From assembly GCA_030278895.1 (NCBI GenBank), contig JARXKK010000005.1:1-53970 (forward strand): a stretch of DNA of 53,970 bases, written 5' to 3'. The notes beneath the pieces were generated by a model. The model saw only the letters and a list, made by a program, of their open reading frames with translations, did no database searches and was not told where the DNA came from. Below are positions 36,020-44,956 of this stretch, one piece after another. The DNA comes from Acidobacteriota bacterium. GTDB lineage: Bacteria; Acidobacteriota; Thermoanaerobaculia; UBA5066. A program made the position numbers and the translations under genes. Numbering within the stretch: the stretch's first letter is position 1; every line of letters begins with the position of its first letter.

Positions 36020-38452
36020 ATGACGACTCCTCCGCCCCCGGCCCCCCCCGCATCCTTCGGGCCGCGGTTCGCCTCGGCCGCTCTTCTCCTCGTGGCGCTC
36101 TTCGGCGCCACCACCGTTCGCGCCGACGAATCCGATCTCGTCCTGCCGGACCTCGCCTCCGTCATGTTCCTCGGAATGACGGGGAGAGCCCTCCTCATGC
36201 TCGGACTCGTCGTGTGCGCCCTCGGACTCGTCTTCGGGCTCGTCATGTACGGGAAGTTGAAGAACCTGCCCGTCCACCGGGCCATGCGCGAGGTCTCCGA
36301 GCTCATCTACGAGACCTGCAAGACGTATCTCGTCACGCAGGGCAAGTTCATCCTCGTCCTCGAGCTCTTCATCGGATCGATTCTGGTCGTCTACTTCGGC
36401 GGCCTTCGGCACATGGAGCCGCTGAAAGTCGTCGTGATCCTGATCGCGAGCCTCGTGGGCATCGCGGGCAGCTATGGCGTCGCCTGGTTCGGCATTCGCA
36501 TCAACACCTTCGCGAACTCCCGCACGGCTTTCGCGAGCCTGAGGGGCAAGCCCTTCCCCTGCTATTCGATCCCCCTGGCCGCCGGCATGTCCATCGGCAC
36601 GATGCTGATTTCGACCGAGCTCGTCCTCATGCTCGGCATCCTCCTCTTCATCCCGAGCCATCTCGCGGGCCCCTGCTTCATCGGCTTCGCAATCGGCGAG
36701 TCCCTCGGCGCTTCGGCGCTCCGCATCGCCGGCGGCATTTTCACGAAGATCGCCGACATCGGATCCGACCTCATGAAGATCGTCTTCAAGATCAAGGAAG
36801 ACGACGCGCGCAACCCCGGCGTCATCGCGGACTGCACGGGCGACAACGCGGGCGACTCCGTGGGCCCGACGGCCGACGGATTCGAGACCTACGGCGTCAC
36901 GGGCGTCGCGCTCATCTCGTTCATCCTCCTCGCGGTCCCCGAGACCGCCACGCAGGTCAAGCTCCTCGTGTGGCTGTTCGCGATGCGAATCATGATGATC
37001 GTCGCGAGCGTGGCGTCCTACTGGATCAACGACGCGATCGCGAAGGCGAAGTACGCGAACGCCGACAAGATGAACTTCGAGGCGCCGCTGACCTCCCTCG
37101 TCTGGATCACGTCGCTCGTGTCCGTCGCGATCACGTTCGTCGTCTCGTACCTCCTGATCCCCGAGCTCGGGGACGGCACGCTCTGGTGGAAGCTCGGGAT
37201 CATCATCACGTGCGGCACGCTCGCCGGCGCCATCATCCCGGAGCTCGTGAAGGTGTTCACGTCCACCGAATCCCGGCACGTGCGCGAGGTCGTCACGGCC
37301 TCCCGCGAAGGGGGCGCGTCCCTGAACGTCCTCTCAGGCCTCACGGCCGGAAACTTCTCGGCTTACTGGATGGGCCTCGCCATCGTCGTCCTCATGGGCA
37401 TCGGATACCTCGTCTCGACGGCCTTCCCGTCCGGAATCATGATCGCCCCCGCGACGTTCGCGTTCGGTCTCGTCGCGTTCGGGTTCCTCGGCATGGGCCC
37501 GGTGACGATCGCGGTCGACTCGTACGGCCCCGTGACCGACAACGCCCAGTCCGTCTACGAGCTTTCGCTCATCGAGAGCGTCCCGAACGTCAAGGCCGAG
37601 GTCAAGAAGGACTTCGGCTTCGACCTCAACTTCGAGAAAGCCAAGCATTTTCTCGAGGAGAACGACGGCGCCGGGAACACGTTCAAGGCCACGGCGAAGC
37701 CGGTCCTCATCGGGACGGCGGTCGTCGGCGCCACGACGATGATCTTCTCCATCATCGTCATCCTGACGCATGGGCTCAAGAGCGACATCGACAAGCTGTC
37801 GATCCTCCACTCGCCCTTCCTCCTCGGGCTCGTCACCGGCGGCGCGATCATCTACTGGTTCACGGGCGCCTCCACGCAGGCCGTCTCGACCGGCGCCTAC
37901 CGCGCCGTCGAGTTCATCAAGAAGAACATCAAGCTCGACGCCAGCGTCGAGAAGGCCTCGGTCGAGGACAGCAAGGCGGTCGTCGCGATCTGCACGAAGT
38001 ACGCGCAGAAGGGCATGTTCAACATCTTCATGGTCGTCTTCTTCTCGACCCTCGCGTTCGCCTGCCTCGAGCCCTTCTTCTTCATCGGCTATCTCATTTC
38101 CATCGCGGTGTTCGGCCTTTACCAGGCCATCTTCATGGCGAATGCGGGCGGCGCCTGGGACAATGCGAAGAAGCTCGTCGAAGTGGAGCTCAAGGAAAAG
38201 GGCACGCCGCTCCACGACGCCTGCGTCGTCGGCGACACGGTGGGCGACCCCTTCAAGGACACATCGTCCGTCGCCATGAACCCGATCATCAAGTTCACGA
38301 CTCTCTTCGGCCTTCTCGCCGTGGAGCTCGCGATCGGGCTGTCGCGCTCGACGAGCCTGGCGCTCGCCCTCGTGTTCTTCGCCGTGTCCGTCGTCTTCGT
38401 GTATCGCTCCTTCTACGGGATGAGGATCGAAACGTCTCCGACGGCGGCGTGA
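36020..38452 (+). CDS. hppA: Membrane-bound ion-translocating pyrophosphatase, divergent type
   Basis: 810 aa, longer than the usual 670-770, with about 16 membrane helices. The pyrophosphate/Mg2+ site is recognisable as GGIFTKIADIGSDLM, EDDARNPGVIAD (D261-D271) and DCTGDNAGDSVGPTADGFE, which differs from the common DNVGDNVGD form. The C-terminal acidic motif is GDTVGDPFKDTS. GNTFKAT carries Lys556 where K+-independent enzymes have Lys and K+-dependent ones Ala. It couples PPi hydrolysis to H+ (or Na+) export; the ion cannot be decided by eye. Near residues 535-556 a segment (FGFDLNFEKAKHFLEEND) looks like an extra cytoplasmic loop. Confidence 0.92.
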   Translation: MTTPPPPAPPASFGPRFASAALLLVALFGATTVRADESDLVLPDLASVMFLGMTGRALLMLGLVVCALGLVFGLVMYGKLKNLPVHRAMREVSELIYETCKTYLVTQGKFILVLELFIGSILVVYFGGLRHMEPLKVVVILIASLVGIAGSYGVAWFGIRINTFANSRTAFASLRGKPFPCYSIPLAAGMSIGTMLISTELVLMLGILLFIPSHLAGPCFIGFAIGESLGASALRIAGGIFTKIADIGSDLMKIVFKIKEDDARNPGVIADCTGDNAGDSVGPTADGFETYGVTGVALISFILLAVPETATQVKLLVWLFAMRIMMIVASVASYWINDAIAKAKYANADKMNFEAPLTSLVWITSLVSVAITFVVSYLLIPELGDGTLWWKLGIIITCGTLAGAIIPELVKVFTSTESRHVREVVTASREGGASLNVLSGLTAGNFSAYWMGLAIVVLMGIGYLVSTAFPSGIMIAPATFAFGLVAFGFLGMGPVTIAVDSYGPVTDNAQSVYELSLIESVPNVKAEVKKDFGFDLNFEKAKHFLEENDGAGNTFKATAKPVLIGTAVVGATTMIFSIIVILTHGLKSDIDKLSILHSPFLLGLVTGGAIIYWFTGASTQAVSTGAYRAVEFIKKNIKLDASVEKASVEDSKAVVAICTKYAQKGMFNIFMVVFFSTLAFACLEPFFFIGYLISIAVFGLYQAIFMANAGGAWDNAKKLVEVELKEKGTPLHDACVVGDTVGDPFKDTSSVAMNPIIKFTTLFGLLAVELAIGLSRSTSLALALVFFAVSVVFVYRSFYGMRIETSPTAA

Positions 38453-38463
38453 GGCCCACCCGA

Positions 38464-38495
38464 TACAATCCGGCCACGCGCGCGCACAAGGAGGA
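38464..38495 (+). promoter_or_regulatory. Candidate promoter -10 and ribosome-binding site of the APC permease gene
   Basis: TACAAT (38464-38469), followed by CCGG as at other candidate -10 boxes here, lies just after the hppA stop. AAGGAGGA (38488-38495) gives a strong ribosome-binding site 3-4 bases before ATG 38499. The predicted leader is about 22-25 nt. Confidence 0.45.
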
Positions 38496-38498
38496 CGG

Positions 38499-39911
38499 AT
38501 GGGCACGATAACGAAGTCCGGGAGCACGCAGCCCGCGTTTCCGAAAACGCTCCCGCGACGGCTCGGCCTCTTCGACGCGACCACGATCGTCGCGGGCTCG
38601 ATGATCGGGTCGGGCATCTTCATCACCTCGGCCGACATCACGCGGCAGGTCAAGAGCGCGACTCTTCTCGTCCTCGTGTGGGTCTTTACGGCGCTCGTCA
38701 CGGTGGCCGGCGCGTGGAGCTACGGCAAGCTTGCGATGGCCTTCCCGAAGGCGGGCGGACAGTACGTCTATCTCCGCGAGGCCTGGGGCGACATGGGCGG
38801 GTTCCTCTTCGGATGGGCGATGCTCCTCGTGATCCAGACCGGCACCATCGCGGCCGTAGCCGTCGCATTCGCGAAGTATCTCGGCGTCCTCATCCCGGCC
38901 ATTTCGTCGAAACACGTGTTCTTCAAGGCGAAGTTCCTCAGCGTCACTCCGCTCGAGATCGTGGCGATCCTCCTGATCGCGCTCCTCACGTGGTGGAACA
39001 CGACGAGCGTCGAGAACGGCGCCCGCCTTCAGAACGTTTTCACGACGGCCAAGGTTCTCTCCCTCGTCGGTCTGCTCTCCGTGTGTTTCCTCGCCGGCGG
39101 CCAGCTCGGAAACGTCTCGTGGGCTCTGCCCGCCGCCGGGGACCTCAAGATTCCTCTCCTGTGGGCGTTCGCGGTGGCGACCGTGGGCTCGCTCTTTTCG
39201 GCCGACGCGTGGAACAACGTGACGTTCCTCGGAGAGGAGGTCCGCGACGCCGAAAGGAACGTCCCGAAGGCCCTCGTTTACGGGACCGGCCTCGTGACGC
39301 TGCTTTACGTCCTCGCGAACATCGGCTACCTCAACGCCCTTCCCCTCTCGGGGATCGCCGGCGCCCCCGAAGACCGTGTCGCGACAGCGGCCATCGGCGC
39401 CGTCGCGGGGTCGGCAGAGGCGGGCACGCCGGCCATCATCATGGCCTGCATCATTCTCGTGTCGACGTTTGGCTGCCTGAACGGGCTCATCCTTTCCGGC
39501 TCACGCGTCCTCTACGCGATGTCGCGCGACGGCCTCTTCCTTCCCGCCTTTCAGGAGCTGGCTCCCCGGACGATGATTCCCGTCAACGCCCTCGTGGCGC
39601 AGTTCCTCTGGTCGGCCGTGCTCTGCCTCTCCGGCACGTACGGCGACCTCCTCGACTACGTCATTACGACGGTTCTCATCTTCTACATCGCCACGATCGT
39701 CGGCCGGTGGAAGCTCGCGCGCACGATCCCCGCGCTCGCGCCGAAGTCCTTCCTCGACCGCGTGGTGCCCGTGCTCTACGTCGTCGCGACGGGCTACGTC
39801 ACAATCGCCCTCGCGATCTACAAGCCCACCTACACCGTCCCCGGGCTCGTCATCGTCGCCCTCGGTGTCCCCGCGTTCTACTTGTTCCGGAGGAAGACGG
39901 TGGCTTCCTAG
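38499..39911 (+). CDS. APC-superfamily amino acid permease
   Basis: 470 aa with about 12 membrane helices. LGLFDATTIVAGSMIGSGIFITSADI in helix 1 carries the GSGIF substrate-binding motif. AFPKAGGQYVYLREAWG, FSADAWNNVTFLGEEVRDAERNVPKAL and GSRVLYAMSRDGLFLPAF match LAT-type exchangers and permeases. The substrate cannot be told. Its stop overlaps the convergent hemW stop by 4 bp, with no terminator between. Confidence 0.9.
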   Translation: MGTITKSGSTQPAFPKTLPRRLGLFDATTIVAGSMIGSGIFITSADITRQVKSATLLVLVWVFTALVTVAGAWSYGKLAMAFPKAGGQYVYLREAWGDMGGFLFGWAMLLVIQTGTIAAVAVAFAKYLGVLIPAISSKHVFFKAKFLSVTPLEIVAILLIALLTWWNTTSVENGARLQNVFTTAKVLSLVGLLSVCFLAGGQLGNVSWALPAAGDLKIPLLWAFAVATVGSLFSADAWNNVTFLGEEVRDAERNVPKALVYGTGLVTLLYVLANIGYLNALPLSGIAGAPEDRVATAAIGAVAGSAEAGTPAIIMACIILVSTFGCLNGLILSGSRVLYAMSRDGLFLPAFQELAPRTMIPVNALVAQFLWSAVLCLSGTYGDLLDYVITTVLIFYIATIVGRWKLARTIPALAPKSFLDRVVPVLYVVATGYVTIALAIYKPTYTVPGLVIVALGVPAFYLFRRKTVAS

Positions 39912-41050
39912 ACGAGGAGAGAAAAGACCTCGTTCGACAGGAGAACGCCGCGGCGCGTGAGGCGCACGCGGTCGGATTCTTCTTCGAGCAGTCCGGCAAG
40001 GAATGCGTCGTTCATGCGGGCGATGGAGTCGGGAGAGAGAGATTTTCGGATTTCTTCGAAAGTGGAAGAGGGGACGCCGCCCGACAGGCGCAGGCCCAGC
40101 ATCAGCCCCTCTTTCCTTCCAAGAAAATCCTCCTGGGGCTTTTCGGACGTTGCGACCGTCGATTCGCCCGCACGCGTGCGCCTCAGGTATTCGGTCAGCA
40201 TCCCCGTATTCGCCGTCCGGATTCTTCCGTCGAACGAATGCGCGCCGACCCCGAAGCCCAGTACAGGCGTCATCTGCCAGTACTTGAGGTTGTGGCGGCT
40301 CTCGAATCCCGGCCGCGCCCAGTTCGAGAGCTCGTAGCGCGGAAGACCCGCCGCCGTCAACCGATCGTCCACGGCCTCCCACAGGTCCGCCATCTCGTCG
40401 TCGTCCGGGAACAGCTCCGGCCGCTCCTTCTTCAGGGAAACGAGCCGCGGGGCCTTTTCCAACTCCAGGAGGTACACCGAAAGGTGGGAGATTCCACACG
40501 ACACGAGCCCGTCGACGCTTCCAAGAAGGCTCTCGAGCGTCTGGCCCGGGATGCCGATCATGAGGTCGGCCGAGACGTTTCCGAAGGTCCGGACGGCGGC
40601 CGTGACGGCGCGGCGCGCGGCCGCGGCGTCGTGGCGGCGCTCCAGCGGCACGAGCTCGGCGTCCACGAGGGACTGCACGCCGACGGATAGGCGATTGACG
40701 CCGATGTCGCGGAGCGCGGCCAGTTTCGAGGCGTCGATATCGTCGGGATTCGCTTCGGCCGTAATCTCCACATTCGAAGAAACTCCGAATATTTCTTCGA
40801 GTGAAGAGAGCACGCCGCCAAGCCTGCGCGCGTCGACGTAGCTGGGCGTTCCCCCTCCGAAGTAGACGGTGTCGAAGTCGAGCAGAGCGCCCGTCGCTTC
40901 CGTCCCCCTCGAGCGAATCTCCCTCTCTAACCCCTCAAAGAAATCTTCTTCCTCTCCTCTCCCCTCCAAAGCAATGAAAGAGCAATACGTGCACCTATGC
41001 GCGCAGAAGGGCACGTGAACGTACGCGCCCGGGGCCCGGGATTCGTTCAC
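39908..41050 (-). CDS. hemW: Radical SAM protein HemW (coproporphyrinogen dehydrogenase-like heme chaperone)
   Basis: 380 aa. The radical-SAM cluster motif CAHRCTYC (C16, C20, C23) is followed by VYFGGGTPSYVDA, EITAEANPDD, NRLSVGVQS, DLMIGIPGQT and a C-terminal winged-helix part (GLLEEESDRVRLTRRGVLLSNEVF), as in HemW. HemW-type proteins bind heme and need not have coproporphyrinogen oxidase activity. The GTG start at 41050 overlaps the ribE stop (GTGA). Three or four copies of the dispersed element fall inside this gene, more than in any other here, and are read in different frames. Confidence 0.88.
   Translation of the reverse strand: MNESRAPGAYVHVPFCAHRCTYCSFIALEGRGEEEDFFEGLEREIRSRGTEATGALLDFDTVYFGGGTPSYVDARRLGGVLSSLEEIFGVSSNVEITAEANPDDIDASKLAALRDIGVNRLSVGVQSLVDAELVPLERRHDAAAARRAVTAAVRTFGNVSADLMIGIPGQTLESLLGSVDGLVSCGISHLSVYLLELEKAPRLVSLKKERPELFPDDDEMADLWEAVDDRLTAAGLPRYELSNWARPGFESRHNLKYWQMTPVLGFGVGAHSFDGRIRTANTGMLTEYLRRTRAGESTVATSEKPQEDFLGRKEGLMLGLRLSGGVPSSTFEEIRKSLSPDSIARMNDAFLAGLLEEESDRVRLTRRGVLLSNEVFSLLV
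40032..40070 (+). repeat. Dispersed purine-rich element, copy A in hemW
   Basis: It reads GAGAGATTTTCGG then ATTTCTTCGAAAGTGGAAG: two overlapping left halves followed by TTCTTCGAA, with purines on both sides. It is antisense to hemW. Confidence 0.45.
40109..40137 (-). repeat. Dispersed purine-rich element, copy B in hemW
   Basis: On the minus strand it reads GGAGGATTTTCTTGGAAGG then AAAGAG. The core TTCTTGGAA differs from TTCTTAGAA by one base. In hemW it encodes EDFLGRKEG. Confidence 0.5.
40926..40962 (-). repeat. Dispersed purine-rich element, copy C in hemW
   Basis: On the minus strand it reads GAAGAAGATTTCTTTGAGGG with purine flanks. It encodes EEDFFEGLERE in hemW. A weaker relative (TTCGAAGAAAC and ATTTCTTCGAG) lies at 40771-40810. 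Confidence 0.5.
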
Positions 41051-41706
41051 GCGCCGTTCGTCAGGAGCTGCTTGAGCCGCTCGTCCCGCCCTTCGGCATC
41101 GGCGTCCCCGAGCCGCGCCGCGAGGAGCCGTTCGACGTACTTCCCGAGAATGTCCACTTCGAGGTTCACGAGGTCCCCCGGCTTGCGCTCGCCGAGCGTG
41201 GTCGCCGTGAACGTATGCGGGATGACCGCCACGTCGAAACTTTCCTCGCCGAGCGCCGCGATCGTGAGAGAAATTCCGTCCACCGAAATCGAGCCTTTTT
41301 CGACCGCGTACCGCGCCAGGGCTCCCGGCAGCGCGAACGTGAACGTCCACGAGTCGCCCGCCTTCGCAACGGCGAGTACCCGTGCGGTTCCGTCCACGTG
41401 GCCGGCCACGACGTGGCCGCCGAGCCGGTCTGAAGCCCGGAGCGCGCGTTCGAGGTTCACGCCCGAGCCCGGAGACAGGCCTCCCAGGGCCGAGCGCGAG
41501 AGAGTCTCCGGCGAGACGTCGAAGCAGAGAGGCTGACCGAGTCCCGCCTGCGGCACGACCGTCAGACACACTCCGGAAACGGCGATGCTCTCCCCCACGG
41601 ACACATCCCCGAATTCCGGCGGACGCTCGACGGCAAGCACGGCGCCGGCCGCCCCGGACCGGAGCGACACGACGCGGGAGACGGCGGCGACCAGGCCGGT
41701 GAACAT
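41047..41706 (-). CDS. ribE: Riboflavin synthase alpha chain
   Basis: 219 aa made of two lumazine-binding repeats: MFTGLVAAVSRV with GESIAVSGVCLTVV and CFDVSPETL in the first, GHVVAGHVDGTARV with GISLTIA and VAVIPHTFTATTL in the second. It dismutates 6,7-dimethyl-8-ribityllumazine to riboflavin. ATG 41706 is 9 bp after ribD, with AGGA 8 bases upstream. No FMN riboswitch is visible upstream of ribD/ribE; the pair is embedded downstream of ftsY. Confidence 0.95.
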   Translation of the reverse strand: MFTGLVAAVSRVVSLRSGAAGAVLAVERPPEFGDVSVGESIAVSGVCLTVVPQAGLGQPLCFDVSPETLSRSALGGLSPGSGVNLERALRASDRLGGHVVAGHVDGTARVLAVAKAGDSWTFTFALPGALARYAVEKGSISVDGISLTIAALGEESFDVAVIPHTFTATTLGERKPGDLVNLEVDILGKYVERLLAARLGDADAEGRDERLKQLLTNGA

Positions 41707-41715
41707 GCCGCGATC

Positions 41716-42849
41716 CTACCCGACGACGGGCGCGAGGAGCCGTCCCGAGACCCTGAGGTCGGCTCCGATACGGACGGCTTCGAGATCCCCCAGCCGGTGC
41801 GCGTCGGCGAGCGACGCCGGTCCTGTGCCGGCGAGCGGCGAATGCGCCGAGGCGCCTCCGACGAGCAGCGGCGCGACGTAGGCGGTCACCCTGTCCACGA
41901 GGCCCGCGGAAAGGAATGACGCGGCGGTCACGCCACCGCCCTCGACCAGCAGGGACCGCACCTCGAGGGCATGAAGAGCCCCGAGAAGAGCCGCGAGGTC
42001 GACGCTTCCCGCGCCTCCACCCGGGGCCGGCCCGGAGAAGACATGAACGCCCCTCTCGAGGAACGGCGCGAGCCGCGGATCGCCGGCCGGCACCGCCGTC
42101 ACGAGCCAGACCTCGCCTCCGGCCGCGGAGAACACCCGGGCCGTGGCCGGAACGCGGAGCGCGCCGTCCAGGACGAGCCGCCGATGCGGCGTGATGGCCG
42201 AGGAGAGAGCCAGGCGGCGGGTCAGGAGCGGGTCGTCCGTGAGGACGGTCCCGGCGCCGACGAGGATCGCGTCACACTCCTCGCGCAGGAGGAGAGCGTC
42301 GTTCCGGGCCGCTTCGCCCGTGATCCACTTCGACTCTCCCGTCCGCGTCGCGATGCGCCCGTCCAGCGACGCGGCCCACTTGACGTGGACGAAAGGACGC
42401 CGGTCGCGAATGGACTTCAGGAACGCCTCGTTCAGCGTCTCGGCCTCGTCCGCGAGCGCGCCGACCAGCACCTCGATGCCGCGCTCCCTGAGCCGGCGAA
42501 TGCCGCGTCCCGCGGTCCGTGGGTCCGGATCCTCCGTCGAGCACACGACGCGCGACACGCCGGCCGCGATGAGCGCCTCCGAGCAGGGAGGGGTGCGCCC
42601 GAAATGGGAGCACGGCTCGAGGTTGACGAGCAGCGTCGCCCCTTTCGCGCGCGCACCGGCCGCCGCGAGAGCGACGGCTTCGGCGTGCGGCCCCCCGGCG
42701 TGCGCGTGCGCTCCCTCCCCGACCACCCGGCCGGCCGCGTCCACGAGCACCGCCCCGACCCGCGGGTTCGGCGCGGTCGAAAAGCGTCCCCGGCCGGCGA
42801 GCTCGAAGACCCGGCGCCACAGGACGTCGAGCGGGGCGCCTTCAGTCAT
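41716..42849 (-). CDS. ribD: Bifunctional riboflavin biosynthesis deaminase/reductase RibD
   Basis: 377 aa. The N-terminal deaminase has TAPNPRVGAVLVD, the zinc ligands HAEAVAL and PCSHFGRTPPC. The C-terminal reductase has HVKWAASLDGRIAT, WITGEAARND, AILVGAGTVLTDDP and LLVEGGGVTAASF. It performs two consecutive steps of riboflavin synthesis from the GTP-derived pyrimidine. The start overlaps ftsY by 8 bp. Confidence 0.95.
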   Translation of the reverse strand: MTEGAPLDVLWRRVFELAGRGRFSTAPNPRVGAVLVDAAGRVVGEGAHAHAGGPHAEAVALAAAGARAKGATLLVNLEPCSHFGRTPPCSEALIAAGVSRVVCSTEDPDPRTAGRGIRRLRERGIEVLVGALADEAETLNEAFLKSIRDRRPFVHVKWAASLDGRIATRTGESKWITGEAARNDALLLREECDAILVGAGTVLTDDPLLTRRLALSSAITPHRRLVLDGALRVPATARVFSAAGGEVWLVTAVPAGDPRLAPFLERGVHVFSGPAPGGGAGSVDLAALLGALHALEVRSLLVEGGGVTAASFLSAGLVDRVTAYVAPLLVGGASAHSPLAGTGPASLADAHRLGDLEAVRIGADLRVSGRLLAPVVG

Positions 42850-43780
42850 CCACGAGCGCTTCCGCGAAGGCAGCCGCGTCGAAGTCCAAAAGGTCGTCGG
42901 CGGTCTCTCCCACGCCCACGTAACGGACCGGCAGCGTCAGCTCGCGCACGATTGCCAGGATCACGCCGCCCTTGGCGGTCCCGTCCATCTTCGTGAGGAC
43001 GAGGCCGGTGACACCCGCGGTCTTCGTGAACTCCCGCGCCTGCGCGATGCCGTTCATTCCCGTCACGGCGTCCAGAACGAGGAGGACCTCGTGCGGCGCG
43101 CCGGGGACGCTCCGGGCGGCGACCCGCCGGATCTTCGAGAGCTCCTCCATGAGGTTGTGCTTCGTGTGGAGCCTTCCGGCGGTGTCCACGAACAGCAAGT
43201 CGGCTTTCCTTGCGAGCGCGATCGCGCAGGCGTCATGGACGACGGCGGCGGGATCGGAGCCCGCCTTGTGCTTCACGAGGGGGATCTGGAGGCGCGTGGC
43301 CCAGACCTCGAGCTGTTCGACAGCCGCCGCGCGGAACGTATCGGCCGCGGCGAGCACGACCGTTTTCCCGGAGGCCGTCGCACGGGCCGCGAGCTTGGCG
43401 GTCGTCGTCGTCTTTCCGGAGCCGTTGACCCCCACCATGAGAATCACGCGGGGAAGGCCCGCCGACCCCGCCACCTCGGGTCCCGTGACGGACAACCGCC
43501 TGGTGATCTCCGCCTTCAGGACGCGCCGCACGACGTCCTGCTCGGCCGCGTCACGGCGCCCGGCCTCCGCCTTCACGGCGGCAACGAGCTCGGCGGCCGT
43601 GGCGGGCCCGACGTCAGCGGCGAGGAGGCCCTCCTCCAGCGCATCGAGCGCCGCGGGATCCGGCTCGAAAGTCGCCTTCACGGCGCTCCCCATCTTCGCG
43701 AGGAGCTCCGTGTGCGTCATGAAGAGCCCGCGCTTCAGGCGGGCAAAGACGGACGGACTCTCGCGCTCGCCGGTGGCCAT
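42842..43780 (-). CDS. ftsY: Signal recognition particle receptor FtsY
   Basis: 312 aa, the NG-domain form without a long acidic A domain. The N domain (about 10-100) precedes the GTPase: GVNGSGKTTTTAKLA (G1), AADTFRAAAVEQLEVW, DTAGRLHTKHNLMEEL (G3), TKMDGTAKGG (G4) and VGVGETADDLLDFD at the end. It receives SRP-ribosome complexes at the membrane. TAGTCT (43794-43789, minus) lies 8 bases before ATG 43780 without Shine-Dalgarno, a candidate leaderless start. Confidence 0.96.
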   Translation of the reverse strand: MATGERESPSVFARLKRGLFMTHTELLAKMGSAVKATFEPDPAALDALEEGLLAADVGPATAAELVAAVKAEAGRRDAAEQDVVRRVLKAEITRRLSVTGPEVAGSAGLPRVILMVGVNGSGKTTTTAKLAARATASGKTVVLAAADTFRAAAVEQLEVWATRLQIPLVKHKAGSDPAAVVHDACAIALARKADLLFVDTAGRLHTKHNLMEELSKIRRVAARSVPGAPHEVLLVLDAVTGMNGIAQAREFTKTAGVTGLVLTKMDGTAKGGVILAIVRELTLPVRYVGVGETADDLLDFDAAAFAEALVDD

Positions 43781-43794
43781 CGGATCCGAGACTA
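43780..43794 (-). promoter_or_regulatory. Candidate leaderless promoter -10 of ftsY
   Basis: TGCTAGTCT on the minus strand combines a TGn extension with TAGTCT (43794-43789), the same hexamer as in the carD promoter, 8 bases before the ftsY ATG. Confidence 0.4.
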
Positions 43795-43808
43795 GCAGGA
43801 CCGGTCGA

Positions 43809-44159
43809 TCAGGAGATTTCGGCGGCGAGGCGTACGCGGGCCGCTTCGAGGCGGGGGCGCACCACGTGCAGCTGGCCCGTCGCGTCGAAGACGACGAGGA
43901 CGAAATAGCCCGCCTTGACGTGCGTCGTCAGGATCCGGCGCTTCTCGAACTCGAACGTGAGATCGGCGATCTCGCCGAGGGAGGACCGCTCCGCCGCGCG
44001 CCGCAGCTCCCCCATCCAGACGGACTGATAGGCCCCGAGGACCTCCGTCGCGGCGGCGTCGCCGATCCGCGCGATGATCTCGCCCTGCGAATCGATGAAG
44101 GCGGCCCCGAGGGCGCCCGGCGCGTCGAGGAGGCCTTCGAGGGCATCGGCAAAGCTCAT
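43809..44159 (-). CDS. Roadblock/LC7-like domain protein
   Basis: 116 aa. ALGAAFIDSQGEIIARIGD at the N-terminus and KRRILTTHVKAGYFVLVVFDATGQLHVVRPRLEAARVRLAAEI fit the roadblock/LC7 fold of MglB-type proteins that dimerise and regulate MglA GTPases. No other domain is present. The ATG overlaps the TPR lipoprotein gene by 4 bp (ATGA). Partnership with the GTPase at 6197-7573 is an inference; they are 36 kb apart. Confidence 0.7.
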   Translation of the reverse strand: MSFADALEGLLDAPGALGAAFIDSQGEIIARIGDAAATEVLGAYQSVWMGELRRAAERSSLGEIADLTFEFEKRRILTTHVKAGYFVLVVFDATGQLHVVRPRLEAARVRLAAEIS

Positions 44160-44956
44160 CGTTCGACTCCCGGAGCCGCGGGCTCGTTCGCGAGAAATCG
44201 GCGCGCACGGCGTCCTTCGTCGCTTTCCGGCGCGGCGCTGACCGTGCGCTGCATGTAACGCGCCGCGAGATCGCGCCGGCCGTTAGCCAGGAGACAGACC
44301 GCGGCCTGATAGTTCGCCACCGGATCGCGGGGATCGTTCTTCAGCACCGTCAGAAAATCCTCGAGCGCGCCCTTGAAGTCGTCGAGCTTCACGCGGGCGA
44401 GACCCCGCGCGCGGAACGCGCGGTCGTTGTCCGGCGAGTCGGCGAGCGTGAGCGAGAACTCGCGCTCGGCATCCCGCCAGGACTCGCGCCGGCTGTAGAG
44501 GAGCCCGAGGTTGTAATGCGCGTTGACCTTCTCCGGGGACGGCGGGCCATCGAGGACGGCCTGGAAATCCGTTTCCGCGTCGTTGTAGTGTCCCGCTTCC
44601 AGCTGTGCCACACCTCGGTTGTTCCGCGCCTCGACGAACGTGCCGTCGAGGTGGAGCGCGTCGGAAAAGGCGCTCACAGCGCCCTTGTAGTCCTTCTTGT
44701 AGAGGAGAGCGAGGCCGAGCGCGTTGGGCACGTGCGGATCCCGAGGCGAGCTCGTGCGCGCGCGCTGAAGAAGCGCGATGGCTTCGTCCGCCCGGCCCTC
44801 CCGCAGCATCGCGAGGCCGCTTCGGTAGTCGACAAGGTCCGCGAGACCGGGGTTCTCCTTCGGAGGCATCGAGGCGCTCCCGCATCCGGCGAGCCCCGCC
44901 AGCGCAACGAGAGCGGCACACGAGAGGCGGAGGCCCGCGGCCTTCGACGCTCTCAA
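44156..44956 (-). CDS. TPR-repeat lipoprotein, PilW-like
   Basis: 266 aa. The signal ends GLAGC with Cys25. TPR units run from about 45 to 250 (YRSGLAMLREGRADEAIALLQ, PNALGLALLYKKDYKGAVSAF, ARNNRGVAQLEAGHYNDAETDF, AHYNLGLLYSRRESWRDAEREF). Architecture resembles PilW/PilF, which assembles type IV pilus secretins, but no pilus gene is nearby. The start is TTG 44956 in a 4-bp TTGA overlap with the HD-GYP gene. Confidence 0.8.
   Translation of the reverse strand: MRASKAAGLRLSCAALVALAGLAGCGSASMPPKENPGLADLVDYRSGLAMLREGRADEAIALLQRARTSSPRDPHVPNALGLALLYKKDYKGAVSAFSDALHLDGTFVEARNNRGVAQLEAGHYNDAETDFQAVLDGPPSPEKVNAHYNLGLLYSRRESWRDAEREFSLTLADSPDNDRAFRARGLARVKLDDFKGALEDFLTVLKNDPRDPVANYQAAVCLLANGRRDLAARYMQRTVSAAPESDEGRRARRFLANEPAAPGVER

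Noticed and set aside
41707..42900. FMN riboswitch for ribD/ribE
   Set aside because: ribD overlaps ftsY and ribE follows after 9 bp, leaving no leader; no RFN-type sequence is present.
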